From: Kribbibacterium absianum
GTDB taxonomy: Bacteria > Actinomycetota > Coriobacteriia > Coriobacteriales > Atopobiaceae
Length of the DNA: 64,000 nt
NCBI RefSeq assembly: GCF_030067705.1
Contig: NZ_JASJEX010000005.1
Span: 1-64,000, forward strand
Reading direction: 5' to 3'
Shown here: one piece after another, positions 33,982-42,474 of the stretch
Position numbering within the stretch: the stretch's first letter is position 1
Layout: every line of letters starts with the position of its first letter
The notes under the pieces: model-generated
The model's database searches: none
What the model was told of the DNA's origin: nothing
What the model saw: only the letters and a program-made list of their open reading frames with translations
Position numbers and translations under genes: made by a program

Positions 33982-34905
33982 CTATGCCATCGAGAAGGCC
34001 GAGCAGATCGCATCGAGGATCACGCCCGCCACCATCTGGGCCTGGCTGCTCGTGAACGAGCCGTCGTAGGCCGCCGCGGCCTCGGGCAGCTGGATGCGCA
34101 CGCAGGGCGGCTTGTGGCGGCTCGCGGCGTAGGCGGTGCGCAGGCGCCGCGGCAGGTCGTCCCCACAGGCGTCCATCGACACCTGGGCCACGCCCGGGCG
34201 CGGCTCCTTCGGGACGCTCGTCAGCTCGAAGAGCACCGTGGCGTCGCGCGGCAGCTCGCCCGCGCTGTTGAGGAGCACGAGACCGGAGTGCTCGCTCGTC
34301 GCGGTCGCGAGGTTCCAGATGCGGCCGGCGACGTTGCGGGCCACCGGGTCGCCGGCGCAGAGAGCGATGGCGTTCTCCTCGAGCACGGACGCCGCGCGGG
34401 CGAAGCCCACCGCGCCGAGCGAGTCGGGCACGCCGGTGGCCTCCTTGTCGCCCCACACGTGATAGAGGCGCCACAGCGCCTGGAACGTGTCCTGGAACGC
34501 CATGCCGTCCGCGAGCATGCCCGTGTTCTCCTGGAACAGCTTCACGGCCGCCTCGGTGTGGGCGCCAAAGTACCCGTCCACCTCGCCCACCGGAAAGCCG
34601 AGCACGTTGAGGGCGTTCTGCATCGTGCGCACGTCGTTGCCGTGGAAGTTGGGAAGGCGCAGGTACAGGGTGCGGTCGCCCATGTGGTAGCCCTCGTCGA
34701 CGAGCGCGGACCACGTGGCGGTGTCGACCTCGTCACCCACCGGCAGGCCCTTGTCCATACGGAACCGCTCGACGGCCTCGGCGGTGGAGGGGCCATACTC
34801 CTGGGCCTTGCGCTCCACCTCGCTCACGCGATAGCCGAGGGCGGTGAGGCGGTCCTGAATGTCCTCGACGGCGACGCCGGTCGTTCCCTTGCGGACGGGT
34901 TCCAT
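33982..34905 (-). CDS. Peptidoglycan-binding protein with unknown C-terminal domain
   Basis: 307 residues from the ATG at 34905 (AGGAG upstream). There is no signal peptide. Two consecutive peptidoglycan-binding (PG_binding_1) repeats occupy about residues 5-60 (VEDIQDRLTALGYRV ... STAEAVERFRMDKGLPVGDEVD) and 75-145 (DVRTMQNALNVLGFPVGEVDGYFG ... TEAAVKLFQENTGML). The C-terminal ~150 residues (GRIWNLATATSEHSGLVLLN ... VSMDACGDDLPRRLRTAYAASRHKP) resemble an amidase-like alpha/beta domain, but zinc ligands are not obvious, so I call no activity. The lack of a signal is odd for a wall-binding protein. It lies 22 bases after the polyprenyl synthase gene and forms an operon with it and galE. Confidence 0.75.
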   Translation of the reverse strand: MEPVRKGTTGVAVEDIQDRLTALGYRVSEVERKAQEYGPSTAEAVERFRMDKGLPVGDEVDTATWSALVDEGYHMGDRTLYLRLPNFHGNDVRTMQNALNVLGFPVGEVDGYFGAHTEAAVKLFQENTGMLADGMAFQDTFQALWRLYHVWGDKEATGVPDSLGAVGFARAASVLEENAIALCAGDPVARNVAGRIWNLATATSEHSGLVLLNSAGELPRDATVLFELTSVPKEPRPGVAQVSMDACGDDLPRRLRTAYAASRHKPPCVRIQLPEAAAAYDGSFTSSQAQMVAGVILDAICSAFSMA

Positions 34906-34927
34906 GGTGCTCCTATCTGGTGCGGGC

Positions 34928-35983
34928 CTATCGCTCGCGTTGAACGAAGAAGTCGGGCAGGGCGGCGAGGGCGTCGGCGGCAGGGCCCGGCTCGAGCGGA
35001 ATCGCGCGGAACCGGTCGCGTGCCCGTGCGGCCAGGTCCCGGGCGCACTCGCTCGCATGGTCCACCGCGCCCGTGGCGTCGATGATCGAGACGGCGCGAG
35101 ACAGCCGCCCGGGGTCGGCGGTGTGGCTCTCGAGGATCCGGATCAGCTCGTCGCGCTGCTCCGACGTGCCATGGGTGAGCGCCCAGAGCACGAGCAGCGT
35201 GCGCTTGCCCTCGGTGATGTCACTGCGATAATCCTTGCCCTGCGAGGCCGGGTCTCCCACCAAGTTGAGCAGGTCGTCGGCGATCTGGAACGCGAGACCG
35301 GCATCCTCGCCAAAGGCCCGCAGCTCCTCCACGGTCTCGGCAGGGGCGCCGGCCACGGTGGCGCCGATGGCCAGGGGCGAGGCCGCCGTGTAGTAGGCGG
35401 TCTTGAGCGTGGCCATCGCGAGGTAGTCCTCGGGGGTCAGGTCCCAGCGCCCGTCGCGGGCCCACCCGAGGTCGAGCGCCTGGCCCTCGACGGTGCGGGC
35501 CATCATCTCCACCAGCTCGCGCACCACGGCGAGACGAACGCCCTCCGGAACGCGCGCGTCGTCGGCCACGCAGCCGAAGGCCTCCACCAGGGCGAGGTCC
35601 CCGTCGTTGATGGCGAGCCCGACCCCTTCCGTGACGTGGACGCAGGGGCACGAGCGGCGCGTCTCGGACTCGTCGGCGATGTCATCGTGAATGAGGGCCG
35701 CGGTCTGGAAGTGCTCGACCGCAGCTGCGGCCGGGAGGGCGGCGGACTCGGCGCCCCCACAGGCCTCGCAGGCCATGAGCACGAGGGCCGGCCGCACGCG
35801 CTTGCCGCCCCGGGCGCAGAACTCCTGCACCGGGCGGTAGAGATAGCGCTTGAGGTCCGGCGTCGGCGCGAGCGCGAAGGCGGCGGCCAGCTCGGCGTCC
35901 ACGGCGTCGCGGTGCGCGGCCAGGTAGTCCACGAAGGGCGCCCAGCTGGCAGGGCCGGTATGCTCGGCGTTCGACTCCGCCAT
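34928..35983 (-). CDS. Polyprenyl (trans-isoprenyl) diphosphate synthase
   Basis: 351 residues. Joins isopentenyl diphosphate units into a prenyl chain. The first aspartate-rich motif is LIHDDIADESETRRS, the second QIADDLLNLVGD, with the substrate-binding Lys/Arg in GGKRVRPALVL and the Lys in GKRTLLVLWAL. Spacing fits the family. The chain length cannot be set from sequence; candidates are geranylgeranyl or longer, used for quinones or the lipid carrier. Its ATG shares one base with the galE stop (TGATG), so it is translationally coupled to galE and the peptidoglycan-binding protein follows. This suggests an envelope-building operon. Confidence 0.93.
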   Translation of the reverse strand: MAESNAEHTGPASWAPFVDYLAAHRDAVDAELAAAFALAPTPDLKRYLYRPVQEFCARGGKRVRPALVLMACEACGGAESAALPAAAAVEHFQTAALIHDDIADESETRRSCPCVHVTEGVGLAINDGDLALVEAFGCVADDARVPEGVRLAVVRELVEMMARTVEGQALDLGWARDGRWDLTPEDYLAMATLKTAYYTAASPLAIGATVAGAPAETVEELRAFGEDAGLAFQIADDLLNLVGDPASQGKDYRSDITEGKRTLLVLWALTHGTSEQRDELIRILESHTADPGRLSRAVSIIDATGAVDHASECARDLAARARDRFRAIPLEPGPAADALAALPDFFVQRER

Positions 35984-37035
35984 CACTGGAGCCCCTCGGG
36001 GTTGCGGGACTGCCAGTTCCACGAGTCGCGGCACATGTCGGCGATGTCTCGGGTGGCCTTCCAGCCCATCTCGCGCTCGGCCTTGGACGCGTCCGCGTAG
36101 TTCTCGGCGATGTCGCCGGCGCGGCGCCCATCGACCACGTAGGGAATGTCGCGGCCACAGGCCTTGGAAAAGGCCTTGATGACCTCGAGCACCGACGTCC
36201 CCGTGCCCGTGCCGAGGTTGAAGACCTCGACGCCGGTCTTCCCGTTCATCCACGCGAGCGCGGCCACATGCCCGGCGGCAAGGTCCACCACGTGGATGTA
36301 GTCGCGGACGCCGGTGCCGTCCGCGGTGGGATAGTCGTCGCCAAAGACGTGCACGGCCTCGCGGCGCCCGACGGCCGTCTGCGCCACGTAGGGCACGAGG
36401 TTGTTCGGAATGCCCTTGGGGTCCTCGCCAATGAGGCCGGACTCGTGCGCGCCGATGGGGTTGAAGTAGCGGAGCAGGACGACGTCCCACTCAGAGTCCG
36501 CCACGTAGAGGTCCTCCAAGATCTGCTCGATCATCCACTTGGTCCAGCCATAGGGGTTGGTGGCCGGCTTCTTGGGGCTCTCCTCGGTGAGGGGCAGCTC
36601 ATCGGGGTCGCCGTACACGGTGGAGCTGGAGGAGAAGACGATGGCCTTGCAGCCGGCGTCGCGCATGCACTCACAGAGCGTGAGCGTGCCGCCGATGTTG
36701 TTGCTGTAATACTCGAGCGGCTTCGCGACGGACTCCCCCACCGCCTTGAAGCCGGCGAAGTGGATCACACGGTCGATCCGGTGCTGGGCGAAGACCTCCT
36801 CGAGAGCGGCCTTGTCGCAGATGTTCACCTGGTGGAACGTGCAGCGCTGGAAGGCCTCGTCGCCGACGATCTGGTTGATGCGGTCGAGGACTTTCGGGCT
36901 CGAGTTGGAGAAGTCGTCCACGATGACGACCTGGTAGCCGTTCTCGAGCAGGTCGACCACGGTGTGGCTGCCGATGAAGCCAGTGCCGCCGGTGACGAGG
37001 ACCGTCGTGTCCTGGGGTGCGAGTTCGGTGCTCAA
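35983..37035 (-). CDS. galE: UDP-glucose 4-epimerase
   Basis: 350 residues. Interconverts UDP-glucose and UDP-galactose with bound NAD. The cofactor motif is VLVTGGTGFIGSHTVVDLLENG; the catalytic Ser and Tyr-x-x-x-Lys lie in FSSSSTVYGDP and NPYGWTKWMIEQ, where the order Y-G-W-T-K is normal. RYFNPIGAHESGLIGEDP and DGTGVRDYIHVVDLA are GalE-specific. The only well placed start is a TTG at 37035, seven bases after AAGGA; the upstream frame runs into the repeat region and is not coding. It leads the galE-polyprenyl synthase-peptidoglycan-binding operon. Confidence 0.95.
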   Translation of the reverse strand: MSTELAPQDTTVLVTGGTGFIGSHTVVDLLENGYQVVIVDDFSNSSPKVLDRINQIVGDEAFQRCTFHQVNICDKAALEEVFAQHRIDRVIHFAGFKAVGESVAKPLEYYSNNIGGTLTLCECMRDAGCKAIVFSSSSTVYGDPDELPLTEESPKKPATNPYGWTKWMIEQILEDLYVADSEWDVVLLRYFNPIGAHESGLIGEDPKGIPNNLVPYVAQTAVGRREAVHVFGDDYPTADGTGVRDYIHVVDLAAGHVAALAWMNGKTGVEVFNLGTGTGTSVLEVIKAFSKACGRDIPYVVDGRRAGDIAENYADASKAEREMGWKATRDIADMCRDSWNWQSRNPEGLQ

Positions 37036-37112
37036 GGGAGGTCCTTCCACGAGGGAAAAGGGTCTGAAACGCACCGAGTATAAAGAGGGCTCATGGAATG
37101 CCTGTGGGCGGT

Positions 37113-37181
37113 GGGACGGAAGTGCCGGACACGTGCGTCCCAGAGGGCGCCCGGGACGCTGGTGCCGTAGCCGTGTGTCCC
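37113..37181. repeat. 29-bp repeats left of composite element
   Basis: Copies at 37113-37141 (core GTGCCGGACAC) and 37153-37181 (core GTGCCGTAGCC) with an 11-base spacer. The stretch 37036-37461 has no gene: it is the promoter side of galE plus these repeats. Confidence 0.9.
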
Positions 37182-37216
37182 AGCGACCGGACGCTGGCAG
37201 CGGCACGGCTCGCGCA

Positions 37217-37362
37217 TGCGGGGAATCGTTTCTCCGCAAGTATCGGCGGCGGTTTGCGGGGAAACGTCCGCACTCAAGCCACGCTTACCGGGGTTCGCCC
37301 GAAAAGGGCGACGTTTCCCCGCATGTGGTTCCAACTCTTTGCGGGGAAACGGTTCCCCGCAA
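37217..37362 (+). repeat. Composite palindromic element, 146 bp
   Basis: Begins TGCGGGGAATCG and ends TTCCCCGCAA. Architecture: outer palindrome 1 (first 22 bases), internal arm at 37255-37268 perfectly complementary (14 bp) to 37310-37323, a small central hairpin, and palindrome 2 (last 24 bases). Exactly the same length as the copies at 40278 and 42319. Flanked on both sides by 29-bp repeats. Confidence 0.9.
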
Positions 37363-37397
37363 AGAGGCCAGCCACAAAGCACACAAAAACGCCCGCC

Positions 37398-37459
37398 GGG
37401 ACGCACGTGCCTGACACGCGCGTCCCAGCTGGGACATCGGCGTACGGCACCAGCGTCCC
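37398..37459. repeat. 29-bp repeats at the 3' end of the peptide-binding gene
   Basis: Copies at 37398-37426 (core GTGCCTGACAC) and 37431-37459 (core GCGTACGGCAC, the reverse orientation). The second ends two bases before the stop codon of the leftward gene at 37462. Confidence 0.9.
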
Positions 37460-37461
37460 AG

Positions 37462-39117
37462 CTAGGCGTCGACCCGTGCCCTCGAGAGAACCGGCTGCAC
37501 CTGGGGCGTGATGGTCAGGTCGTGCACCCGCGCACTGGAGCAGCGGCTGATGGCCTTCCAGTTGAGGGGCGCCACCGGGAGCTGCTCGGCAACGTACGCA
37601 TCGCACGCGCTCATCGCCGCCGCGCGCTCGTCGGCGTCAAGCGTCGCGCGGGCGGCCGCGATCATCTCGTCGTAGGCCTCGTCCTTGAAGTGGCTCATGT
37701 TGTCCGACGACGCGCTCGCGAAGAGCGGGTACAGGTAGTTGTCCGCGATGGGATAGTCCGCGTACCAGCCGCGCGTGGCCACCATGAAGTTACCGGAGTA
37801 GTAGTTGTCGAGCATCGCGGCGTACTCCACACGGTCCATCGTCGCGTCGATGCCGATGGCGTCCCAGTCCGCGATCATGGCCTCGTACTCCTCCTTGGCG
37901 TACGCGGCATTGGTCATGAGCGTGACGGCGAGGTGGCGCCGACCATCCGCATCGGCCGGGTACCCAGCGTCGTCCAGAAGCTGGCCCGCGAGGTCCGGGT
38001 CGTGGCGCACCGGCCAGTGACCCTCCGATGAGCCCGCGATGGCCCTGGGGACGATGTCCTCGGCCGGATACGCCGAGCCCATGTACACGTTGTCGCAGAT
38101 GGCCTGACGGTTCACCGCATAGGACAGCGCCTGACGAATCCGCACGTCGCCGCCGATGACCGGGTCGTCCATGTTGTAGACGAAGTACTGCGTGTAGAGC
38201 ATCTCGCCCATGAACACCTGGGCGCCCGGCTGGGACGTGTAGCCGTCGTTCTCGGCCACGCCGTAGTCCTCCTGCGCCTGGGCCATCTGGGCCGCGGGCA
38301 CCACAGAGTTGTCGCAGCTGCCGGCCTTGACCTCCGTGTAGCTGGTCAGGTTGTCGCGGAAGATGCCGAAGTGCAGCCCGTCGAGCAGGGCCGGCTCTCC
38401 CCAATAGCCGTCGTAGTGCACGAGGTCCACGTACTGGCCGTCCTCCCACTGGCCGGACATCCGGAAGGCGCCGTTGCCCACAGGAGCCAGACGGTACGCC
38501 TCGTGATCCTCAAGGGCACACTCAGGCACGGGGCCGAGCGTCGTGAGGGAGCACACGTACGGGAAGTCGGCGTAGGGTTTGGACATCGTGACGACGAGGG
38601 TGTGGTCGTCCGGGCACGCGATGCCGGAGAGGCCGTCAGCGTTACCGGCGACCTGCTCGTCGTATCCCTTGACCATAGAGAGGTGGTAGGCCAGCGCCGA
38701 CGCGGTGCCGGCACCCTCCGGGTCCGTCAGGCGGTCCCAGGCGCGCTTGAAGGCCGGGGCATCGCACGCAGTGCCGTCGTGGAACGTGACCCCCTCACGG
38801 ATCGTGAAGGTCCACTCCGTGGCGTCGTCGTTGGAGGACCAAGCGGTGGCGATGCAGGGCTCGAGCTCCTGCGTGTCCGGGTTGTAGCGGGTGAGCGGAT
38901 CGAAGAGCTGGTAGACGACCGCGAGGGCGTTCTCGTCCTCCGAGGTGTAGGGCTCGATTCCCGTGGGGTTCTGGATGGCGAAGGAGAGCGTGCCGCCGTT
39001 GGCGGTGGCGGCCTCGGCCTCGGCGGGGTCGGTGACGCCCTGCTTGGTGCACGCGGTGAGAGCGAGAAGCGACGATCCGGCCGCGGCGGCCGTGAGGAGA
39101 CTGCGGCGATTGAGCAT
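37462..39117 (-). CDS. Peptide/dipeptide ABC transporter substrate-binding lipoprotein
   Basis: 551 residues, family 5 solute-binding protein (OppA/DppA type). The signal peptide has both an Arg-Arg start (LNRRSLLTAAAAG) and a lipobox LTAC (Cys23). Core signatures are VVYQLFDPLTRYNPDTQELEP, WTFTIREGVTFHDGTACDA (the family's 'F-x-L-R-x-G-V-x-F-H-D-G'), VRIRQALSYAVNRQAI and AEQLPVAPLNW. It would capture peptides outside the cell. No oppBCDF genes flank it, so the permease must be elsewhere. The start at 39117 follows GAAGG. The proline iminopeptidase gene lies divergently next to it, which fits peptide use. Confidence 0.93.
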   Translation of the reverse strand: MLNRRSLLTAAAAGSSLLALTACTKQGVTDPAEAEAATANGGTLSFAIQNPTGIEPYTSEDENALAVVYQLFDPLTRYNPDTQELEPCIATAWSSNDDATEWTFTIREGVTFHDGTACDAPAFKRAWDRLTDPEGAGTASALAYHLSMVKGYDEQVAGNADGLSGIACPDDHTLVVTMSKPYADFPYVCSLTTLGPVPECALEDHEAYRLAPVGNGAFRMSGQWEDGQYVDLVHYDGYWGEPALLDGLHFGIFRDNLTSYTEVKAGSCDNSVVPAAQMAQAQEDYGVAENDGYTSQPGAQVFMGEMLYTQYFVYNMDDPVIGGDVRIRQALSYAVNRQAICDNVYMGSAYPAEDIVPRAIAGSSEGHWPVRHDPDLAGQLLDDAGYPADADGRRHLAVTLMTNAAYAKEEYEAMIADWDAIGIDATMDRVEYAAMLDNYYSGNFMVATRGWYADYPIADNYLYPLFASASSDNMSHFKDEAYDEMIAAARATLDADERAAAMSACDAYVAEQLPVAPLNWKAISRCSSARVHDLTITPQVQPVLSRARVDA

Positions 39118-39317
39118 GGGTGCCTTCTTTCGCGAGACTGCACGTCCTTGCATCAAAGCCGAGGCATGTTTCGGCGGGGCGAATGTGTGTCTCTTGTTTA
39201 CGCGATAGCCATCGGAGGGTCTTCAGCTCGTGCGAGAATCCCCTGCAAACCCGTCAACGGATCACCGGGCTCCGGGTTTTGACTCATCGGCCCACGGCGT
39301 TTGAGGAAAGGACGGCC

Positions 39318-40211
39318 ATGCAGGAGACCACCGGGCGCATGCCCTTCGACGGTGACCAGACGTGGTATCGCATCGTGGGCGACCTGGGCGAGAAGATCCC
39401 GTTGCTCACGATTCACGGCGGCCCGGGCAACACACACTACTACCTGCGCCCGCTGGACCTGCTTGCCGAGCGGTACGGGCGCCCAGTGGTCTATTACGAC
39501 CAGATCGGCTGCGGGAACTCCCGCGCCGCGAGCGACCCTGAGCGTTGGACACTGGACTTCTTTGAGCGCGAGCTAGTGGCGCTCCGGGCGTGGCTGGCCG
39601 AGAGACACGGCATCGAGCGGGTGTTCCTGCTCGGCCAGAGCTGGGGCGGCATGCTGCTCATGCACTACGCAGCGCAGCGACCCGAAGGCGTGGCGGGCGT
39701 GATTCTCGCGAGCACGCTGGCGGACACGGACCTGTGGGTGGACGAGGCGCAACGTTTGCGCAGCTATCTGCCGCAAGCGATGCGGGATGCCCTGGTGCGC
39801 GCGGATGAAACGGACAACTACGAGACCCCCGAGGCGCGGGCGGCCATCGCCGAGTACTACCGGCGTCACGTGGCGGCGGTGCCCGAGGGCTCGCGCGGGG
39901 CCTGGGACAATCCGTTCCGGGACGATCCGGTGGCCGCAGAGGTCTACGAGACCATGCAGGGCAAGAGCGAGTTCCTGATGACGGGGAACCTGAAGCACTG
40001 GAGCATCGTGGACCAGCTGGGGCGGATCGAGGCGCCGGTGCTCATCACGAGCGGCATCGCGGACGAAGCCACCCCCGTGCAGCAGAAGCTGATCTACGAC
40101 CACATCCCAGGCGCACGATGGGAGCTGTTGCCGGGCACGCACGGCACGCATATGGAATTCCCGGAGCGCTACTGTGCGGTGGTTGAGGAGTTCATGGAGC
40201 GGGTGGAGTAG
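39318..40211 (+). CDS. pip: Proline iminopeptidase (alpha/beta hydrolase)
   Basis: 297 residues. Removes N-terminal proline or similar residues from peptides. The S33-family motifs are present: the oxyanion HGGPGNTHYY, the nucleophile elbow LLGQSWGGMLLMHYA with the catalytic Ser, an Asp in ITSGIADEATP and the catalytic His in LLPGTHGTHMEFPE. The 'HGGPG' sequence is diagnostic. The ATG at 39318 has AAAGGA upstream. Divergent to the peptide-binding protein gene (200 bases between starts), so peptide capture and hydrolysis may be controlled together. A 29-bp repeat starts at the last base of its stop codon. Confidence 0.9.
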   Translation: MQETTGRMPFDGDQTWYRIVGDLGEKIPLLTIHGGPGNTHYYLRPLDLLAERYGRPVVYYDQIGCGNSRAASDPERWTLDFFERELVALRAWLAERHGIERVFLLGQSWGGMLLMHYAAQRPEGVAGVILASTLADTDLWVDEAQRLRSYLPQAMRDALVRADETDNYETPEARAAIAEYYRRHVAAVPEGSRGAWDNPFRDDPVAAEVYETMQGKSEFLMTGNLKHWSIVDQLGRIEAPVLITSGIADEATPVQQKLIYDHIPGARWELLPGTHGTHMEFPERYCAVVEEFMERVE

Positions 40212-40239
40212 GGACACCGGTGCCGTAGCCAAGTGTCCC
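40211..40239. repeat. 29-bp repeat abutting the pip stop codon
   Basis: Core GTGCCGTAGCC. The G of the TAG stop is the first base of the repeat. The stretch 40212-40708 has no gene; it holds this repeat, a composite element, two more 29-bp copies and then about 185 bases where I see nothing beyond an expected promoter for the ABC-F gene. Confidence 0.9.
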
Positions 40240-40277
40240 AGGGGCGCCTTTGCGCAGGTGGGGGCAGGTCTCGCGCT

Positions 40278-40423
40278 TGCGGGGAAACGTTTCCCCGCAA
40301 GTCTCAGCGACATTTTGCGGGGAAACGTCCGCACCTCGGGCATGCTTCTCGGGGTTTGCCCGAGAAGGGCGCCGTTTCCCCACATGCGGTTCGATTCCTT
40401 TGCGGGGAAGCGTTTCTCCGCAA
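40278..40423 (+). repeat. Composite palindromic element, 146 bp
   Basis: Begins with the perfect palindrome TGCGGGGAAACGTTTCCCC and its GCA end. The internal arm pairs with CGTTTCCCCACA apart from one C-A mismatch. A central hairpin TTCTCGGG / CCCGAGAA is perfect here. Same length as copies at 37217 and 42319. Flanked by 29-bp repeats on both sides. Confidence 0.9.
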
Positions 40424-40440
40424 CGGGGCCATAGACAGCT

Positions 40441-40521
40441 GGGACACACGCGTGCGGCACCAGCGTCCCAGTTGGGACACACGTGCCGGACTGGGACACA
40501 CGTGCCTGACACGTGCGTCCC
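40441..40521. repeat. 29-bp repeats right of composite element
   Basis: Full copies at 40441-40469 (core GCGTGCGGCAC) and 40493-40521 (core GTGCCTGACAC). Between them an 18-base truncated copy (40474-40491) stops after GGAC of its core. Confidence 0.9.
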
Positions 40522-40708
40522 ACCCCGGCCAGGCAGCGCCCGTCTCGGCGCCCTGTGCTAGGCTGAGCCCCAGTGCCAGCACCGGTCGCCCATATGCCAA
40601 GCGACCGCATCCAAAGGAGCTCTGTCAATGCGGCTGTAGGAATGCCTCCCAAGCCCCGCGCTTCGTCGCGGAGCCGTTCGCATTCGCCAATCCAGCCAAG
40701 GAGCCACC

Positions 40709-42229
40709 ATGTCGTCAGTGCTGACGCTTACCTCTGTCACCTACACCTATCCCGGATGCGCCGAGCCCGCGCTCGCCGGCCTCTCCGTGACGTTCCCGCC
40801 CGGGTGGACCGGCGTCGTCGGTGCCAACGGCTGCGGCAAGTCCACCCTCGCGAGAATCCTCTGCGGCCAGCTGCACCCGGACACCGGATCCGCGAGCCCG
40901 CGCCTGTCGGCCTGCCTCTGCGAGCAAGACGCGGGCGTGGAGCCGGACCTCCTGCAGGACTTCGCCTGCGATTACGGTCGAGAAGCGATCGGGCTCCGGC
41001 GAGCACTCGGCATCGACGACGACCAGCCCTGGCGCTTCTCGGAGCTCTCCTGCGGCGAGCAGAAGAAGCTTCAGGTCGCCGTCGCACTCTGGCGCCGCCC
41101 GGAGGTCCTGGTCCTCGACGAGCCCACCAACCACGTGGACGCCCGTTGCCGGGAGCAGCTGCTCCCCGTGCTCGCAGGCTACGACGGCATCGGCGTCCTC
41201 ATCTCACACGACCGCGCCCTGCTCGACGGGCTGGTGAGCCGCTGTCTCTGCTTCGAACCGGCCGGACCGGTGCTCCGCCCGGGGAGCTACACCTCGGCCC
41301 GCGCGCAATCGGAGCGGGAGGCCCTCGAGAAGAACCGCGCCCGGGCAGCCGCGCGCTCTCAGCTGGGGACCCTCAAGGCCGAGCAGGACCGGCGCCGCCA
41401 CCTGGCAGCCCAGAGCGACGCGCGACGAAGCGCACGGGGCATCGACCCCAAGGACCATGACGCCAAGGGGCGCATCGGGCTCGCGATTGTGAGCGGACAG
41501 GACGGCAAGGCGGGGAGGCTCGCGGCGCGAATGGACGCCCGTGTCGCGAGCGTGCAGCGCCAGCTGGACCAGACCCGCGTGCCCAAGACCTATCAGGGAG
41601 ACCTGTGGTTGGGCTGCGAGCCGGCGCGCCGCCCCGTTGTGCTGCGGGCGCCGGCCACCTCGCTTGCGTGCGGCCCGGAGTGTCAGCTCGAGGTGCCAGA
41701 GCTCCAGCTAGGACGCGCCGACCATCTGGCGCTGACCGGTCCCAATGGGGCGGGCAAGAGCACGGTGTTGCGACGGCTCGTGTCGCAGCTGGAGCGCCAG
41801 GCGGAGCCCTTGAGCTGGGCATACCTTCCGCAGGAGCTGACGGCGGACCAGCGGCGCGAGACCCTCGAGCACGTTCGGCAGTTGGCCCCTGCCGAGCGTG
41901 GCCGCCTCTTGTCCGTGGTCGCGCAGCTGGACAGCGACCCTGAGCGCGTGCTCGCCGGGGCCGAGGCCAGCTCGGGCGAGCTGCGCAAGCTCTGGCTCGC
42001 GGAGGCGGTGATGGGACGGCCGCAGCTGCTGCTCCTGGACGAGCCCACGAACCATCTGGACCTGCATGCCATCGAGGCGCTCGAGCGCGCCCTCGAGGCC
42101 TTCCCGGGCGCGCTCGTGCTAGTGAGTCACGACGAGCCGCTGGTGCGGGCGACGTGCGACCGCCGTTGGGAGCTGGTGAAGGGCGACGGGCTCGTGAGGG
42201 TGCGCGAGGGGGCGGCCTCGGAGGGGTGA
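40709..42229 (+). CDS. ABC-F family ATPase
   Basis: 506 residues with two ABC domains and no membrane part. First domain: Walker A VVGANGCGKSTLARIL, signature LSCGEQKKLQVAVALW, Walker B LVLDEPTNHVDARC. A charged linker (EREALEKNRARAAARSQLG) follows. Second: GPNGAGKSTVLRRL, SGELRKLWLAEAV, LLLLDEPTNHLDLHA and LVSHDEPLV. ABC-F proteins act on the ribosome, either in translation control or antibiotic protection. Without the specific linker motif I cannot say which. Signature 1 (LSCGEQ) is altered from LSGGE. The length is short for EttA-type members, closer to resistance-type ones. A 29-bp repeat starts three bases after the stop. Confidence 0.9.
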   Translation: MSSVLTLTSVTYTYPGCAEPALAGLSVTFPPGWTGVVGANGCGKSTLARILCGQLHPDTGSASPRLSACLCEQDAGVEPDLLQDFACDYGREAIGLRRALGIDDDQPWRFSELSCGEQKKLQVAVALWRRPEVLVLDEPTNHVDARCREQLLPVLAGYDGIGVLISHDRALLDGLVSRCLCFEPAGPVLRPGSYTSARAQSEREALEKNRARAAARSQLGTLKAEQDRRRHLAAQSDARRSARGIDPKDHDAKGRIGLAIVSGQDGKAGRLAARMDARVASVQRQLDQTRVPKTYQGDLWLGCEPARRPVVLRAPATSLACGPECQLEVPELQLGRADHLALTGPNGAGKSTVLRRLVSQLERQAEPLSWAYLPQELTADQRRETLEHVRQLAPAERGRLLSVVAQLDSDPERVLAGAEASSGELRKLWLAEAVMGRPQLLLLDEPTNHLDLHAIEALERALEAFPGALVLVSHDEPLVRATCDRRWELVKGDGLVRVREGAASEG

Positions 42230-42232
42230 GGC

Positions 42233-42310
42233 GGGACGCTAGTGCCGGACACGTGCGTCCCAAGCGACGGGACGCTGGCGTGGGACGCGGGTGCCGGACA
42301 CCTGTGTCCC
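42233..42310. repeat. 29-bp repeats after the ABC-F gene
   Basis: Copies at 42233-42261 and 42282-42310, both with core GTGCCGGACAC, with a 12-base truncated piece (GGGACGCTGGCG) between them. Confidence 0.9.
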
Positions 42311-42318
42311 AGCCAGCT

Positions 42319-42464
42319 TGCGGGGAAACGTTTGCGCACAAGGACCGGGGCGCGTTTGCGGGGAAACGGCGCAACGCGGGGCGCCCTTCTCGGGATTTGC
42401 TCGAGAAGGGCGCCGTTTCCGCACATCTGGTTGCAAAGGTTCGCGGGGAAGCGCTTCCCCGCAA
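42319..42464 (+). repeat. Composite palindromic element, 146 bp
   Basis: Same length and layout as the copies at 37217 and 40278. Its first palindrome is degraded (GTTTGCGCACAA), but the internal arm has shifted to GGAAACGGCGC / GCGCCGTTTCC, an 11-bp perfect stem in which one pair is G-C where the 37217 copy has T-A. It stands ten bases before the stop codon of gltD, between convergent genes. Confidence 0.9.
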
Positions 42465-42474
42465 CACAAACTCC

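Noticed and set aside
37113-37459. The palindromic clusters as a CRISPR array or integron attC array
   Set aside because: Spacings are irregular, palindromes differ in type, there is no integrase or cas gene, and the same units occur inside reading frames.
40709-42229. ABC-F protein as a transporter ATPase
   Set aside because: Two ABC domains in one chain with a charged linker and no membrane protein neighbour are the ABC-F layout, not an importer or exporter.
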